Assembly: GCF_040436345.1 (NCBI RefSeq)
Contig: NC_133215.1
Coordinates: forward strand, 25,161,806 to 25,225,805
Direction: 5' to 3'
DNA length: 64,000 nucleotides
Source: Pagrus major
Lineage: Eukaryota > Chordata > Actinopteri > Spariformes > Sparidae
The notes beneath the pieces were generated by a model that worked only from the letters and a program-made list of their open reading frames with translations, was not told the DNA's origin and searched no databases. Shown here one piece after another: positions 25,031 through 38,289 of this stretch. Made by a program: the position numbers and the translations under genes. Within the stretch, counting starts at the first letter, position 1, and each line of letters starts with the position of its first letter.

Positions 25031-27704
25031 AAGAAAACACAGGCAAATAAACAAAACAGAAGCAAATTAAGAAAACATCTCCACGAATTTGACAACACAT
25101 GCACAGCATTTAGAAAAAAAAGTAAAGTGAGAAATCATGTGTTGTATACCAACACATGGGAATAACATGGAGAATCTGGGACGGTAAAAGTGTGCACTTA
25201 AAATGAGTTTAAAATATCATGAGCACCACCTTAACTTTCCCCTCCATGATCTGAAAACAGTCAGCCTACACAGCAGCCTTTGTTCCTGTACGTCCCCCAG
25301 GAGTGCTGCACCCTGCTGATAATGCAAAACCACTTCATTCACACGAAGGTTCAAATCCACCAACAGCAGATACATCATGGTCAGGTCCCTGTCAGCCCTC
25401 TCTGGACACTGAGGGAGAGATCTCAACACTAAAGAGGGTCAAGCTGTTATAAATTAAATTAGAGCGCCATTTCTGAGGACTTTTAAGAGGAAGCGGGGCA
25501 GTTTTGTTGACAGTATGTAGCATGTGCACTGCAGAAATGTATATTTGTCTTCATGTGTAAGGAGTGAACACATGAGTGATTAATCATTGTACATTCCTGT
25601 CAGTTGTATTTGTGATTTTTCCTGATTGAGCTGACTGGTGAGAGGTCACCTGAGGCTCAGTGCTGCAGGGTGCAAGACCTCAGGAGAAAGTCCTGTTCAC
25701 TGTCAGCTTCAAGAGAGACAGCAAAGTGCTGCATGCAACACCAAAGACTGTGGTGGTACCAAACTGTAGTGGTCTAACAACGGGATGAATAATATGAAGT
25801 TTGTTTGTTTGTTGAGCCATACTGAAATCAGATTCCGATTCAGCTTCCAGACGATGAATCCAGCTGTTCTTTATATTTAAATCCATCTAAGAAATGTTAG
25901 CATGCTATTATTAGCATTTAGCTTAAAGCACAGCTATGCATACGTTTAGCATCAAGAGCTGCTAGCATGGCTGTAAGCTCAGCTAAGATCCCACTACAGG
26001 ATTTTGGCCCTGATTTCCATTCGCACATGTTTTTTGCAGATCGTTGACAAAAAGCTCCAGATCAGCGGCAAGTTGGTGTGTGTTACTGTGTGCGACGATC
26101 ACCATGTGTGAACTCTTCAAAGACACAGTCCAGTAGCACATCAATGCGTCACTGGCGCCTGCTTGACATCTAGCAGGCTAATCTGGCTAGTCTGCTGTCT
26201 CCCTCAGTAGCTCTCTGAATCCAGTTTTTTCAGGCATTTCAGACTCAGCAGGCAGTTGTTGTCAGTGAGAAAGCTCTAAAAACCAACAGTACACTACCTG
26301 CTCAGCACCAAACAGCAGACAGATACAGTTACCATCTAGCTGTTGAACATTTAGCAACAGGAGAGCCTATTTTTAGAGATATTTTCCCTGAGAAGTTGAT
26401 GGAGATCAAAAATAGAGCTGGAATTACATTCATCAGATGAAACACAACTCCAGCTGAAAGATCATTTTGCTCCATAATTGCTGGATGTGTGAATAAGCAA
26501 CTATTTTTTAAAAGCTGATGACAAAAATAATAATATCGGCTAAAATAATAAACACATAATACGACCCAGAATATCCCTCCACCAATTAAACAGCTCTTTT
26601 CAAGTGAAGCAACATCAATCACTGCATATTACTTTGAAAACTGCCAAGTGTGTGTAGCTAGAATCATTGTTAAGTGCAAATGTGTTCAATATAATCATAT
26701 CAAATGTGACACTGAATGTTGACCTTTCCACCAAAACTAATTTTATTGGCACTTTGCGTTCAGCACTTTTTCACCCTGGATGGATACTATAATCTACGAC
26801 GATGGCTGTTGATATTTCACCACTGAGGATTATCAGGATCTGTGCACATTTGATGAGGAATTATACTTGTAGTCATGTCCACCAGAGGCCCTCTAAAAAG
26901 ATGACATATTGGTGCTCACGTCTGCTTTGAGATCAACAGGAGATCGCTAATGTCATAGTTAAAACAATCCACCTTATCATGACTGGAATCTATCACTAAC
27001 ACTTCGCCTCTGTTTGGACAAAGTCGTACCCCCTGAATGGTGAAATAACAGACTTTTTCTGCGTGAGGCTCATGGAGTATTTCCTTTCCTCATCAGGACC
27101 AGATGGCATCAGCCATTAGTTAAGAACTTGATCTCAGCTGGAAAATGTTGGATTTCACAGTCAAAGCCGATGCCTTATGTGCCTTAGCTACCTGCAGTTG
27201 ATGGCAATGCAACACAGATGCTTTTGAACCTATGAGTAATAGTTGTATATTGGAAATGGAAAATATATTCATGCCCTGAAGTGTTGTAATCACCTTTAGA
27301 TTGGTTTTCCCTGAAGCTACCTCACTCTGCAGTGTTTATTTGGACACACTGAATTTACACATGAAAAGAAAAGTGCCATTAGGTGAGCCTAATGTGCGAT
27401 GAATGTGTAAAAGAAAATATGAAAAGGGTAGAGGAGGAAATAAAGAGGCTTTTAGATGCCGATCAGCATAACATATGAAGCCAGCAGGGACATGTGTAGG
27501 TCTATGTAGCTCAGAGTCCAGGCGTCTGCTGCCAGCTGAGCAAATAACACAGCAGGAGGAAAGCAGAGGGCCACAGGACAGAAAGTGGAGGAGATGTGGA
27601 GCGAGATAAAGGACATTTATACTCATTGTTTTCATTAGGAGATATGTAAAAGATAGATGGAATGAGGATGGGGTGGGTGTAATTCCTGTAGCGTAGTGAT
27701 AATC

Positions 27705-28425
27705 TACTATACATTGCCAAAAGTACGTAAACAACCAATTATTACAGTCATATATATATAGCTGAACATCTCATTTTGCTGGTAGAACAGCCTCCGCTCT
27801 TCTGGGAAGGTTTTCCACAAGGTTTTGGAGCCAGGCTGAACCTGAACGTCAGCCATGAGCGCATTAGTGAGATTAGGGAGGCACTGATGTTGAGCAATAA
27901 GGCCTGGCTTGCAGTTGCCATTTCCAGTTCAACCCAGAAGAGTACGATGGAGTTGAAATCAGGGTTCTGTGCGGGCCAGTGACGGCTTTCCATACCAAAC
28001 TGGAAAAAAATCATTCATTCATCATTGAGCCTGGTTTTGTGTTCTGAGGCTTTGTCATGTTTAAACAGGAGAGGATTTCCCCCAGACCTGCAGCACCATA
28101 TTGCATACCTGGTCTGCCAATTTTTCACCCCCAATGTGCCCAACGTGCAAATGACCCTGCCCGACCTGCATCACTTGTCACGGCCGCTGAGAGTGGATGA
28201 AATAGCTCCCAAGAAGAAGAAATACTAATTTAACTGTACTTGATGCGAGACCTTCCCCTTTTGTGATTTAAATTTTAAATTTTCATTTTTTTGGACATTT
28301 TGTATGTTTTGGTTGAGGATACCCTAGACAATCTCTTTTTTCACAGCCTTACGTTGGCAGGTGCTATAATCTATAATGACGTTCTATGCTGTAGAGCGTC
28401 CACATACTTTTGGACATGTAATGTA
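27705..28425 (-). mobile_element. Tc1-like transposon relic with foreign insert
   Basis: The ends are inverted: left TACATTGCCAAAAGTACGT (27710-27728), right CACATACTTTTGGACATGTA (28401-28420). Both resemble the CCAAAAGTATGTGGAC terminus of a common fish Tc1 family. The - strand at 28014-27748 encodes a transposase C-terminal piece, including WPAQNPDFNS. The family's DDE glutamate, in the P-[I/T]-E-x-[L/F]-W context, is replaced by Val here (IVLFW), so the product would be inactive. Similarity to the family stops near 28095; about 28095-28360 is unrelated (see the separate entry). Confidence 0.7.
28095..28228 (+). pseudogene. Coding-like fragment inside the Tc1 relic
   Basis: A + frame ending in TAA (28226-28228) reads FTPNVPNVQMTLPDLHHLSR, then PLRVDEIAPKKKKY. 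Base composition is GC-richer than the flanks and the tail is basic, which looks like the C-terminus of a cellular protein rather than transposon filler. There is no acceptor at its left edge and no poly(A) behind it. It may be a 5'-truncated captured or retroposed exon. I do not recognise the source gene, and chance is possible. Confidence 0.35.
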
Positions 28426-30914
28426 TGTGTAAAGAAATGAGTAATCCATTTAACAAGCTGGCACAGTTTGTTTTTTATGACCTCTGCAAGAAACAGCGCC
28501 ATCTCTTAAATAAAAAAGCAAAGCGGATCAATATCAATATTCTAATGGAGGTTTTGTTTACAGTCTGTATGTAAACCTTGAAAGTCAAAGTAAAATCAAT
28601 ACGCAGCAAAGAGATTCATGTTCTGCCGTTTCTCAGTAACTCTCATGACTCTTTGTTGAGCTGTTCTGGTCACACTTCCAGCTCCATGGCCACCCATAAA
28701 AAATAGACTCGGTTGCCAGATTTGAGTCAGAACATGAAGCAGGGCGATGATAAAGAACAAAAGTGATCATTGTACCTCCTTTGTGTCTAAATTCTAACTA
28801 TTGACCACAGGTCTAAAAGTTTCTGCCGTCAAGTTGATGTAGAGCACAAGTGGATTTTACAACAATAACAGGTCCTTAACTCAATTAATACAGTTATTCT
28901 CATGATTTCTTTACAAGCAATAACTCATGACCCATCGTACTACCATGCTGAATTTATTTTGGAGGATGAAGAGAGCATCGGATGCATGTGCCAGAACAAA
29001 TACCGTCGTAATTTGACGTAGAAATTACCCCAATTTACGCTCTCTGTGAAGTGAGAGAACTGTATAAACATGCTATTACGAATCTAAACGAGCTGCCAAG
29101 ACACAGCGGCTCAGTGAAATCTGTATGTATTGAAAAGTCTGTGCTGGACTTTAACCAGATACAATTCATCATACATTTGTAATGGTGAAACCAGAAAGTT
29201 GTCCTGGGCAACATCTGTGCAGAGAAGACAGATAGTAGCTACACAACCGATGTTATATGGATGATGTTGTGCAGGAGACGGCCAAAGTTATGTCAAGTGA
29301 AACGACTGTAGACTCTGTTTTAAAGTGATACAAGCACCAAAAACATCTTATTTTCTCATTTTATTTCTGAGTTTATGCATTTGCTGTTTCTGTATTGGAG
29401 ACTGGCTTTGAGACAAATATTTAATGATGTCATTTAAAGATCCTACATGTTGTTTTAATTACGCTCACAGCCGGCAGCTGAAACTACAGGGGCTTTCAGA
29501 CTCACCTCTTGCAGTACAAAGTGGTATTACGAGACAGGACGGGCGGGGGCTAGCTGGTTAGCATGCTAACTTCAGGATACATCTCTGCAACACAGTACAA
29601 AGACGTCACTTTGTTGATAATGTTAGCCCATTTTTTTATTTAAACTTGAAATCAAAGATGCTAGCAAAGCAACATAATACATAAAATAAGCACAGTAGAA
29701 ACGTTGAATATATGCTTAAAAGTAACACAGATAAAAATAAAATGTACTGATATCTACAGTATATAATGTAAATCATCTGCCAGTTGTTGTTGTCATTAGA
29801 GCGGGCATTCAATTTTAGCTTTGATGCATGTCGTTGGAGGAGAAAGCTAACAAACTAAAGTGTTGTCCGACAGCTATGGTTCGAGTAGCATTACGTTCAT
29901 AATATTTAAGCATTCACGTTGTTCCCCATCTTAGAGTCATTGCTATAGAGACCTAACAACAGTGGTGCTGCCATTTTTGGCAGTTATTTTGGTCTATGTC
30001 CGACTAATTCAGGATTCCTCACCCAGGAAATCCTTCAGTCAAGATTGCTTTGTAATACCTAAATTCCTATCAAATGCAATACGGAAACATGTTTCTCTAA
30101 GACCAAAAATCATAAATGTTTATATTCTAAATTGAGAAAGGATTTCAGATTTAGGAAGTTTCTGTAATGAGGCCCCAGTAGAATAAAGTCACTGGCCTCT
30201 AATCTCAGAGTGCCAGACAGAGAGTCTGTTTACCTGCAGTGTTTACGAGAAAACCTGGAATCCCCCTGCTGAATGACAAAAGGTGGACGTGTGCATGTGC
30301 AAGTGAGCTGTGTTTGTATGTGTGTATCTACATGCACTCTGAGAAGCAACAGCTCTCCAGCTCAGCGGCATGTTGTCTCACTGTATCTCTGATTGGTTTA
30401 GGTGTGACCAGCTCTGTTTGGAGCCTGGCCTCCTGCTCTCCCCCAGCTCCCCTCTGTCTGCTGGGCAGCGAGGTCGGGAGAGAGAGAGCGAGCAGGCGAG
30501 GGAGCAGCCCTGACCTCCGGCGCTCAATGCGGAAACAATGGCGTCGCGCCTCAGGGTGACAGCGGGAGACAGGAACAGGCACAAACACAGGAACCGTCCA
30601 TTCTGCCACTGAGACAGACCTGCAGAGGCCTGAGAATCTGGAGGAGGAACTGTCTCTCTCTCCCTCCTGCTCCATTGCTCTCTCTCTCTTTTTCGATATG
30701 CCCTAATATGACAAAAAGGGATCCACTTGTTGATTGTATGCTGTTATTAGCTAGTGGTCCCAACGGGAGAGGCTCCGAGCGCCACAGAGTCGTAGGAAGT
30801 GAGACAGCGGTATTTTAGGATACAATGATAGTCTCTCTCAACCCTACACCTTGCTCAGGAAATAAGAAGCTTCATTCCAAAATAAGATAATCACCCTTTA
30901 ACTAGACTGAGAGT

Positions 30915-31360
30915 CTACAGTCATGCTAGCAGCTGCAGCTCTGTTGCTTAAACATGCTTAAAAATGCCCCTGCTAACATCCTGATTTTCAGCAGGTATAA
31001 TTCTTGCCACGGTCATCTTTATGGCTTTTCATACATCCATTTTTAACCCAGGGTTAGCCTGGGCCCAGGGTTATGATTCACAATACACTTCTACTAGCCT
31101 TTCAAGTGAAAACCCCACAAACATGGGGCTAAAGCTTGATTTATGCTTCTGCATTGATTGTTGCAACGACTATGATTGGTCCACTTGGGAGCATCGCATT
31201 TTCTGGCTTCTCCTCCAGTCAAAGATCATTTAGAAAATGTATCCTGAAGGTGACATGGGAAAGTCAATGTGATTCATTCTATGGAGGACATGAACGTTTG
31301 TACCAAAATCCATGGCAATCCATCCAATAGATGTTGAGATATTTCAGTCTAACCCTGTTA
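30915..31360 (+). repeat. Dispersed fish repeat fragment
   Basis: Starts with GTCATGCTAGCAGCTGCAG and ends with CCATGGCAATCCATCCAATA followed by GATGTTGAGATATTTCAGTC, a signature of an abundant percomorph repeat (from memory). Open frames at 31021-31330 lie within it and are not genes. Confidence 0.6.
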
Positions 31361-33149
31361 TGCTGCTGACATGGTCAAAGAGGTAATTTACTGACATAAA
31401 ACTATACTAAAGCAGTTTCCAAGGTTGACTTAATCTGACTGCATCCAGACTAGGTGAATGAGTGCATTAACATTTACACTAGTGTCCTGGTTAAGATCGA
31501 TTTACCTGGTTATGTGATGCACTAACAATATGCTGCTTTCAGAAACCTGGACAAACCTGGTCTTGCTAGCTGGAGTTGTCCGATAGAAACCAGTGTGGCC
31601 ACTGTGGCGTGTCAACACCTTATCTGTTTCTGATCACTCTGGCTGAGTTGTTGAGAAGCTGCAGGCAGAGGATCAGAAACCTAGATACTGTTAGAATCGT
31701 GTATACAGGGAGATGCATAACCAGGATTGTCATGTACCATGTTAACATCGTATCCCAAATAAGATCAAAATCAGGATAAGATTGAAAACTGGGATACTAG
31801 CACATGTTAATACAGTCAATGATGAACTTTAGGTCAAACACAAGAAAGTAATTTCAAAGCTTTTTATAAAGAGATTAACAAAACCAGGCCGGTCTGTCAG
31901 AGGTTGTTATGGATAACTAGGAACAAAATAGCACAAAAACCAAAGTATGTGTGCCTGACTTGTGCTTGCATGTGTGTGTATGTGTGAGTGTGTAGATGGT
32001 AATACCAGGCAATACCCTGTCAGTTCACGGCAGAAATAATGACTAATAGGCTCAGCTGATAGTTAAAGCAGGGTGTAGTCTGTGCTGAACAAATGGTCCT
32101 TGAGTTTGGACTGAAATAACAAGATTGTATCGGATTCCTTGTGAAAATGTATCAGGTTGTGGAAATCAGATCAGTTTTTTCTTCACCTTGACAAAGGAAA
32201 ACTTTTAACCCTGAAAGGTGAACAAGAGCAACACGTAAAATCACGAGAGCAGTGGCACATTTTTTGTGATGATATTGATGGTGATAATACTGTGATGTAT
32301 TATAAGAACATTTGAAAAGCTCTAGTTATAACCTGTCCAGATACAACTGGACTGTTGATGTGCAGATGATGAATGACAGCTGTATGTTCGGGTAATTACC
32401 TGATCGTTTTGGCCATATGAAAACACACTCATTTTAAATGAGCTATAGCCAGTCTCAGCTTAATTCATCTCATGCACGGCTTTATGCAGAGGTATTAAAG
32501 ACGTACATTCATCTTTGCTGTAATGTCTCCATGCTACCTTGATATTCTTCTTTCCCAAGGCCACAGATATTTCGGGGAGATGATGTAGAAAAATGAACGT
32601 GTGCTGAGCTCATTTGTCAACAGCTTTCTGTAAGAATAATGGGAACAGGAATACAAAAAGTGTCTGTAGTTTAGGTGCTGTCTTAAAGAAATAATGAGGT
32701 ATTAATTTACACATGAAGCACTTGATTTTTCCATTTCACTGTCTCATTAATTGTGCGTTCTGGGAAAGCCGACATGCTTTTAAGGAATTATTTTCTGGCA
32801 GAGATTTATTTTTCTCTCTGAGGACGTCAGATCACGAACAGTAAGCAGAGTGTAAAATAATGCATGCGCCGAAACTTGACCTAGTGTCTGTGAACCCTGC
32901 AAAAATGAGGCTTCACATTTATTGCGGTAAATTACCTCGCTGGAGAAAAATTGTGGAAAATTCTGCCACACACGGAGCTCAGAAAGCAGTGGTCTTGTTC
33001 ACTGACACTGCCTGCAGGCTGTGTGTAAAGTGGAAACAAAGTCAACTTCACATGTCCTCATATGCTGTAAAAAATGTTGTCTAATATGGTTTTGTGAGAT
33101 AATGCCAGAGTGCTCAGTGGGACTTAATGTCTGATTTCTTAAACTAGCA

Positions 33150-33300
33150 TTTAAAGATGCAATATGGAAGAATTTTAGTTGAAAACATTGAAAGCTTTAC
33201 ACCAACAGCTACAGATAGCAGCAGTTAGCAGTTACTCTGGTGATATCCTGCCCCCTATTTGTCTTGAGACTGATTTCGACAGGTGGCCAACTCTTACATA
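33150..33300 (+). mobile_element. MITE family D, partial copy
   Basis: Begins TTTAAAGATGCAATATGGAA, with interior AGCAGCAGTTAGCAGTTACT and GTGATATCCTGCCCCCTATT, ending ACAGGTGGCCAACTCTTACA. The same order is seen at 5834-6180, with an internal deletion. Confidence 0.7.
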
Positions 33301-34446
33301 TAGATACATATACATATTTGAGTCCACCTGACAAATGTAAGTCCAATATGTCTGTTTTAGGTCTTGAGCGTCCCCTGAGGGAAAATATCTGGCTCTTTAG
33401 CTGCAAAATGATCCACTGTGTTCACCAGCTGGTCTCTGACTGTGTCAGTCAACCGCTTGGTGCTGACAAGATAGTGTACAGTGGGTTTTGTGGGCTTTTG
33501 CACTGAAAACAGCTGTCTGCTGCAGCTGGAAATGGCATGAAGAGAGCAGTGGCTGAACCTAAACAGAGAAGTAGCTGTTTGGCCCTGAAACCAAAACAAT
33601 TAGCTGAAAGAAGCTTAAAAGCTTTATAAAGATGAGGTGAACTACAGAGTCGGACAACCATTCCCTGCGTTTTTCACTATGAACAAAAACATTCTCATTA
33701 CACATACACATTTTATCCATTGTTAATAATATCAAATATTGATAACTGCAGCTTTAAATTACATGAGATGGGGTTATTCAGCTGCAGGTAAAGAGAGCCG
33801 CTACACTTTATATTGGATTAGTTAGACAGTTAAGTTGAGGTAAGAAGATCGGCATGGTTTCTGAGATGCAACCAATCACAAGAAATTGCTCAAAATTCAA
33901 TACAGGCGTAGAGAAAAGTTGTGTATAACTTAAAACAAGTTTTCTTACCAACACTAAATCCAATATGGTGCTTCATCTTGGTCACAAATCTACCATTTTG
34001 CCTGTGTGAGCACTCCAGATTAAATGTTGTCCAGCCTGTATGCAGCATTAACAGAGTAGGTCAATAGGTAGCAACTGCAATAAAAAAAACACAACAACAA
34101 AGGAACACTTCAGTTTCTAATGGAGCGTTAATAATAATAACTTATGCTGTCATGGTATTACCCACATTGTTTGCATTCTCGCTGTATTTCACTGCCCATT
34201 CTACATCATGAATGGCTCACAGGCTATTCTCGCTGTATGCACACTGTATCTGCATCTCTGCATCTCATAAACTGTAGTTTACACAATGGAGCTGCTGATA
34301 AAGGCACGATTAAGCTATAAACCTGCCAACCGTTGATGTACACCAAAACACCGACTTCCTGTCTTGCTTATTGTGCTGCATTCAAGGTAAGTGCCTGAAG
34401 CCTCAAGGGGCAGCGCGACAATAACTGACCAGATTACATCACTCAG

Positions 34447-37281
34447 CACCCGAAGGGCACCTACCACCAAACCTCTACACACCCTCACACAATCCTGCTA
34501 CATCCAGTAATGTGGCATTGTTCAGTATTGATGAGATTGACCTTGAGGATATCCCCCGCAGCTCTGCAGTGGAGACTGTCAGTCTGACGAGGGCTGCCAA
34601 GGTAAACACAGTTAATCAGCCAATCAGTTTCCTCGGTGCCAATCTGACACCTGTCTAACAAGGAGGCGGGCTGTTCTCACCTAACAGCAATTAAACCGGA
34701 TCGGGAATAGCACTGGGAACACAGTGTTGGGAGCAGAGTTGTCTTCCTCCCTCCATCCTGTATTAGTCTCTGAGGCCGAGGCTGAGTCGCGTTCCTCTTT
34801 TCAGCAGGAACCCCCCGCTGGGTGAGGCATCGTTTTCAAAGAATTCAAATGTGCAGCGTGGCCCACAAGGCTTTTCTCTTTAGGTCGGGTGTGAGAACTG
34901 GTCCCACATGCTGGCTTCAATGTGTTTTTTTAAGGAGGGAAGTAGAACGACAAAGATTCGGTACAGCCCTGTGTGTCAAACGGGTGCAAATGTTGCACAC
35001 ATTAACCCTTGAACTTTGCTGGCTTCCCTGTGAGGGTGTTAATGTGCAGCATTCAGGTCTCCATCATATGCATTTAGAGCACTTCATTAACCATAAAAGG
35101 ACAGATGGAGCATATATCCAATCCAGTGCTATTTGGGAAAATCCAAATGGGAAAAACTTGTATGCTGTGAACATATTTTTACTTTTCTTTATAAGCAATT
35201 GCATTTTGAATGTTCCCTCAGTGCCGCCTCGGACACAGAAATAGAACATTTTTGTTGTGGATTCCCTGGTGAAAGAATGCTGTGCTGTTAAAAAAAAAAA
35301 AAAAGGAGAGATTTTGGGTCCGGTTCAAAGGAGGGAATATTTGGGCTCCGTGTATCAAACTAGGAGACATTTCACCCCAGAACACAATGGATGTTGTGAT
35401 GCAGCCTATCCATTGTCTATTGTCAGATTCACCCTGCCTCGCCCTGTGTTACCCCACAACACATCCCCTCCACTATTACTGGAAAAAACATCGGGTGAAC
35501 CAGTGTATCCCTAAGTCTTTATGTTTTCACAAACATCCCATTAGTGAGATCTTTGTGTGGCCTCGGCCTGCGTTGCCAGGGTGGTGGGACTCGACGCTCC
35601 CTAAAAACAATTGATGAAACAGAAGATGGCGTGAAGCGTGTCCAAGAACATGGCTTCCCCGACTAGCAGGGCTTACAGAGCACATCTCCCAGTCCTCCTT
35701 TTCTCTTTGATTTGAAAGAAAAAACCCTGTCTGTCTCACTTTTTGTTCGCTCTGCAGACTGGAGGGTATATAATGGCTGGTTTTGGAAAGACACACAAAG
35801 TAACAACCACTTTAGTAACTTGCCAGAGAATTTGATAAGATTTATTATTATTCTGTGCAGAGAAGCAAAAATGATGCATAAAATCTCTTTAGGATTTCAG
35901 TAGTACAGTACTTGATTAAATTTACTTAGTTACATTCCATCACTGTATATATCCCACTGTATATTTTCAGTTTTGGTATGGCTTGATTGTATGATATTGA
36001 AATGTTGGCGTTTCCATAGACTTTTTTGCAGAAATTACCAGAGTAAGTAGAAGAAATAACCTCAGTGTTTTCCCCTCAATAAACAGTCACTCCGCACTTC
36101 AACATTAATAAATGACATGAAACTTTACACTGATATGTCCACATACTGTATATACTTTCTAGGTGTATATGTGTACAGGTAAATACACCGATCAGCTGCA
36201 ACATTAAAATGACTAACAGGTAAAGTGAATAAAATTGATCATCTCATGCATTGTTGCACCTCGGGTCCTTACATTCCTTTATCTACAACTTATATTGCAT
36301 TGTAACACCCTGTGTTGTAAAATGACAATAGATAAACCTTTATAGAGTCGAAGAAATAGAGTCATTAAGTAATTTGCACATCAGAGGGTTCAACAGACAG
36401 AACTGTAAGTAAGCTGCCCTTATAAAAACTGTTTTCACTTTAAAAAATAGGATTTCCCATCACTAATACACAAGTTTTCTAATCAGGCCCAACTCCATGT
36501 GTTTTAGATTTCCTTGGAGACACAGTGGATAAAGATATAAAGGGGATCAGTGAAAAAAAAAGCTATATGGTACATTTCAGAGCCCAGCAGATAATCCTAA
36601 CTCATCATAACCACACTTAAAGAAAAAAAACTTCTGTTCAGTGAGCATGCTGATTTGTCATGGTTGGAGAGTATACTGCTGAACAGCTCCACTCTATGTT
36701 CACAATATGGTTTATCTTTGACAAAATATAAAAAGAAATACATGGACACGAGTAAATATACATTGAAAAACAGCTCACCCTTTGTCAAAATAATTGTAAA
36801 TGAAGGCCAACAGTAGAGTCTTCCTGCTTCGACTATGAGTCAACCTGCAGAGGTTTGTCTGTAACATAACCCCACAGTTCAGTGATGTCTAATTGGAACA
36901 TACGGTAAATGTATGACTGTTCCTTTCCCCTGTCTCATTACCTTGTCTCGTAGGTTCCCTCCATCCTGCCCTCCCATCCACCTGCACATTCTAACGAGGT
37001 GATCGCAGCATTCAAATACCACACTGTGATCACATCGCATGCCTGCCCCATGTGTACACTTTCCTCTCTTTGTTAGCCCACAGCCTTGCACACACATGGA
37101 GGCCCGAGCTGTTTCCTGCAGGCCAACGTAGGGAGGTGTGTTTCTAATTATAAACCTGATGCGGGGTTAAGCACTCTCTCTGCAGGCCACCACAGCCACC
37201 AGGATTTATGGTACCAAGGTCCAGCCTCCAACCCCTGAGACCCACCAGAGAGGCAAAGCTGTTCACTTTCTGCAGCTATAA
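34447..37281 (+). CDS. Candidate exons of an unrecognised gene (partial)
   Basis: Three segments have open frames, GT-AG borders and compatible phases. Segment 1 is 34447-34601 (51 codons, donor AAG/GTAAAC) and includes NVALFSIDEIDLEDIPRSSA then VETVSLTRAAK. Segment 2 is 36954-36998 (15 codons, VPSILPSHPPAHSNE). Segment 3 is 37186-37281 (acceptor CTCTGCAG), encoding ATTATRIYGTKVQPPTPETH then QRGKAVHFLQL and TAA. The acidic SIDEIDLEDIP stretch and Pro/Thr-rich tail suggest a cytoplasmic or disordered C-terminus. No upstream exon was found, so the 5' part is missing. Segment 3 also has a second open frame and a strong donor (GTAAGT, 37288) just after the stop, so its frame is uncertain. I do not recognise the family. 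TMEM72 neighbours CXCL12 in human, but I see no sequence match to it. Confidence 0.35.
35885..35945 (+). mobile_element. hAT-like element end fragment
   Basis: GTAGTACAGTACTTGATTAA, then ATTTACTTAGTTACATTCCA and TCACTG, resembles the right end of the abundant fish hAT-type non-autonomous elements. Only this end remains. Confidence 0.5.
36178..36275 (+). mobile_element. Tc1-like 5' end fragment
   Basis: AATACACCGATCAGCTGCAA, then CATTAAAATGACTAACAGGT and AAAGTGAATAA..ATTGATCATCTCA, matches the start of a common fish Tc1 family (ACACCGATCAGCCATAACAT, as remembered). The relic at 47388-47745 belongs to the same family. No transposase remains here. Confidence 0.6.
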
Positions 37282-37874
37282 ATCAGGTAAGTATGGCCGG
37301 TAGCTGCCAGTCTAGGGCAAACCAGTGTTATATGCTGCAGGAGGTGAGAAAACAAATCTGCTCCCTGCACTCTTGTTTGATAGATGTGTCACTTGAATGC
37401 CTTTATTTGTGTGGGCTTCTCAAATATGAAACTTTAGATATCCTTCTCTCATAGTGTTACTTTTGGCTACTCCTGTTTATGCCACACCAAAGTCTATCGT
37501 AGAGTGAGAGAGACCAAAGTGAAGGAATCACCAGGTGCAGATATATGGGATCCAAACTGATCAGATGTCACAGCAGTTCAGGCAATTAAGTGGAAAAAAG
37601 ACTTTGTCTGTTATAAATGAAGAGCAGTTTACTTTATGCCAAAAATAGTTAAAACGTACAGTTTTAAGCAATTGTACATGAGCCGTATCACTGCAAATAC
37701 ACAATATTTCAAACCCGTCCAGTCCATATCAGTCACTGAAAACTCAGCACGTACTATCCAAGGAAAAACTGCTGTGCATGGCATTTTTAGTACATTCCGA
37801 ACCAGCTTCATTACATCCACACCTTCAGTGAATATATAGTATAACATTTGGGAAACAAAGACAGAAGTTTGACG

Positions 37875-38000
37875 AGAACATTGATACCACTTTCATCTCT
37901 GTGCGCTAAGAATGGAGCGAGAGCCAGGGGGAGACAATTAGCTTAGCTTAGCATGAGGCAAGAAGCAACAGGGAACAGCTTGCCCAGCTCTCTCCATTCA
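37875..38000 (+). repeat. Dispersed fish repeat fragment (GCTTAGCTTAGC type)
   Basis: ACATTGATACCACTTTCATC, GCGCTAAGAATGGAGC, AATTAGCTTAGCTTAGCATG and CAGGGAACAGCTTGCCCAGC are words of a very frequent percomorph repeat. A diverged copy lies at about 45230-45660. Confidence 0.6.
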
Positions 38001-38289
38001 AAAATAAGTGTACTAGCATCTACTGTATATTCTATTGTTTTTCTGTTTTATTAATCGATCAAACAATTTATTACCATCTTCTAAATATTATTGATTCTTT
38101 TATTCCACTGAACTCCTTGACATATTTTATTTGATTGTATTTTATTCTAATTTTATTAATTACTCATGTATTTTTGTGTCGACATGTTACTGTATATTTT
38201 AGTATGCGTGCAAGGCAAGCTGTCAATAAAGTCTGAATCTGAATTTTGGTAATACTTTGGATCTTGTTTGTTTATTCCCTTATTCCCTC

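Larger units (their letters stand above)
20241..34446. other. Intergenic, no intact gene recognised
   Basis: Relics listed separately are a Harbinger transposase (21225-21560), a MITE B copy (24738-25030), a Tc1 relic (27705-28425), a GCTAAC-type repeat (30915-31360) and a MITE D copy (33150-33300). About 23700-23775 (LIM/homeobox-like TTGATTAG and TAATTATT sites) and about 32390-32980 are low-repeat and may be conserved non-coding DNA. The GA-rich, CpG-bearing block at 30460-30680 holds only unconvincing short frames. Confidence 0.45.

Noticed and set aside
30239-30763. Several frames in a GC/GA-rich block
   Set aside because: Open on both strands through composition; no splice-site pattern or family motif.
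34340-34386. Possible exon before GTAAGT at 34387, in phase with the candidate exon at 34447
   Set aside because: The frame meets a stop after about 24 codons and no acceptor precedes it; the intron would be only about 60 bp.
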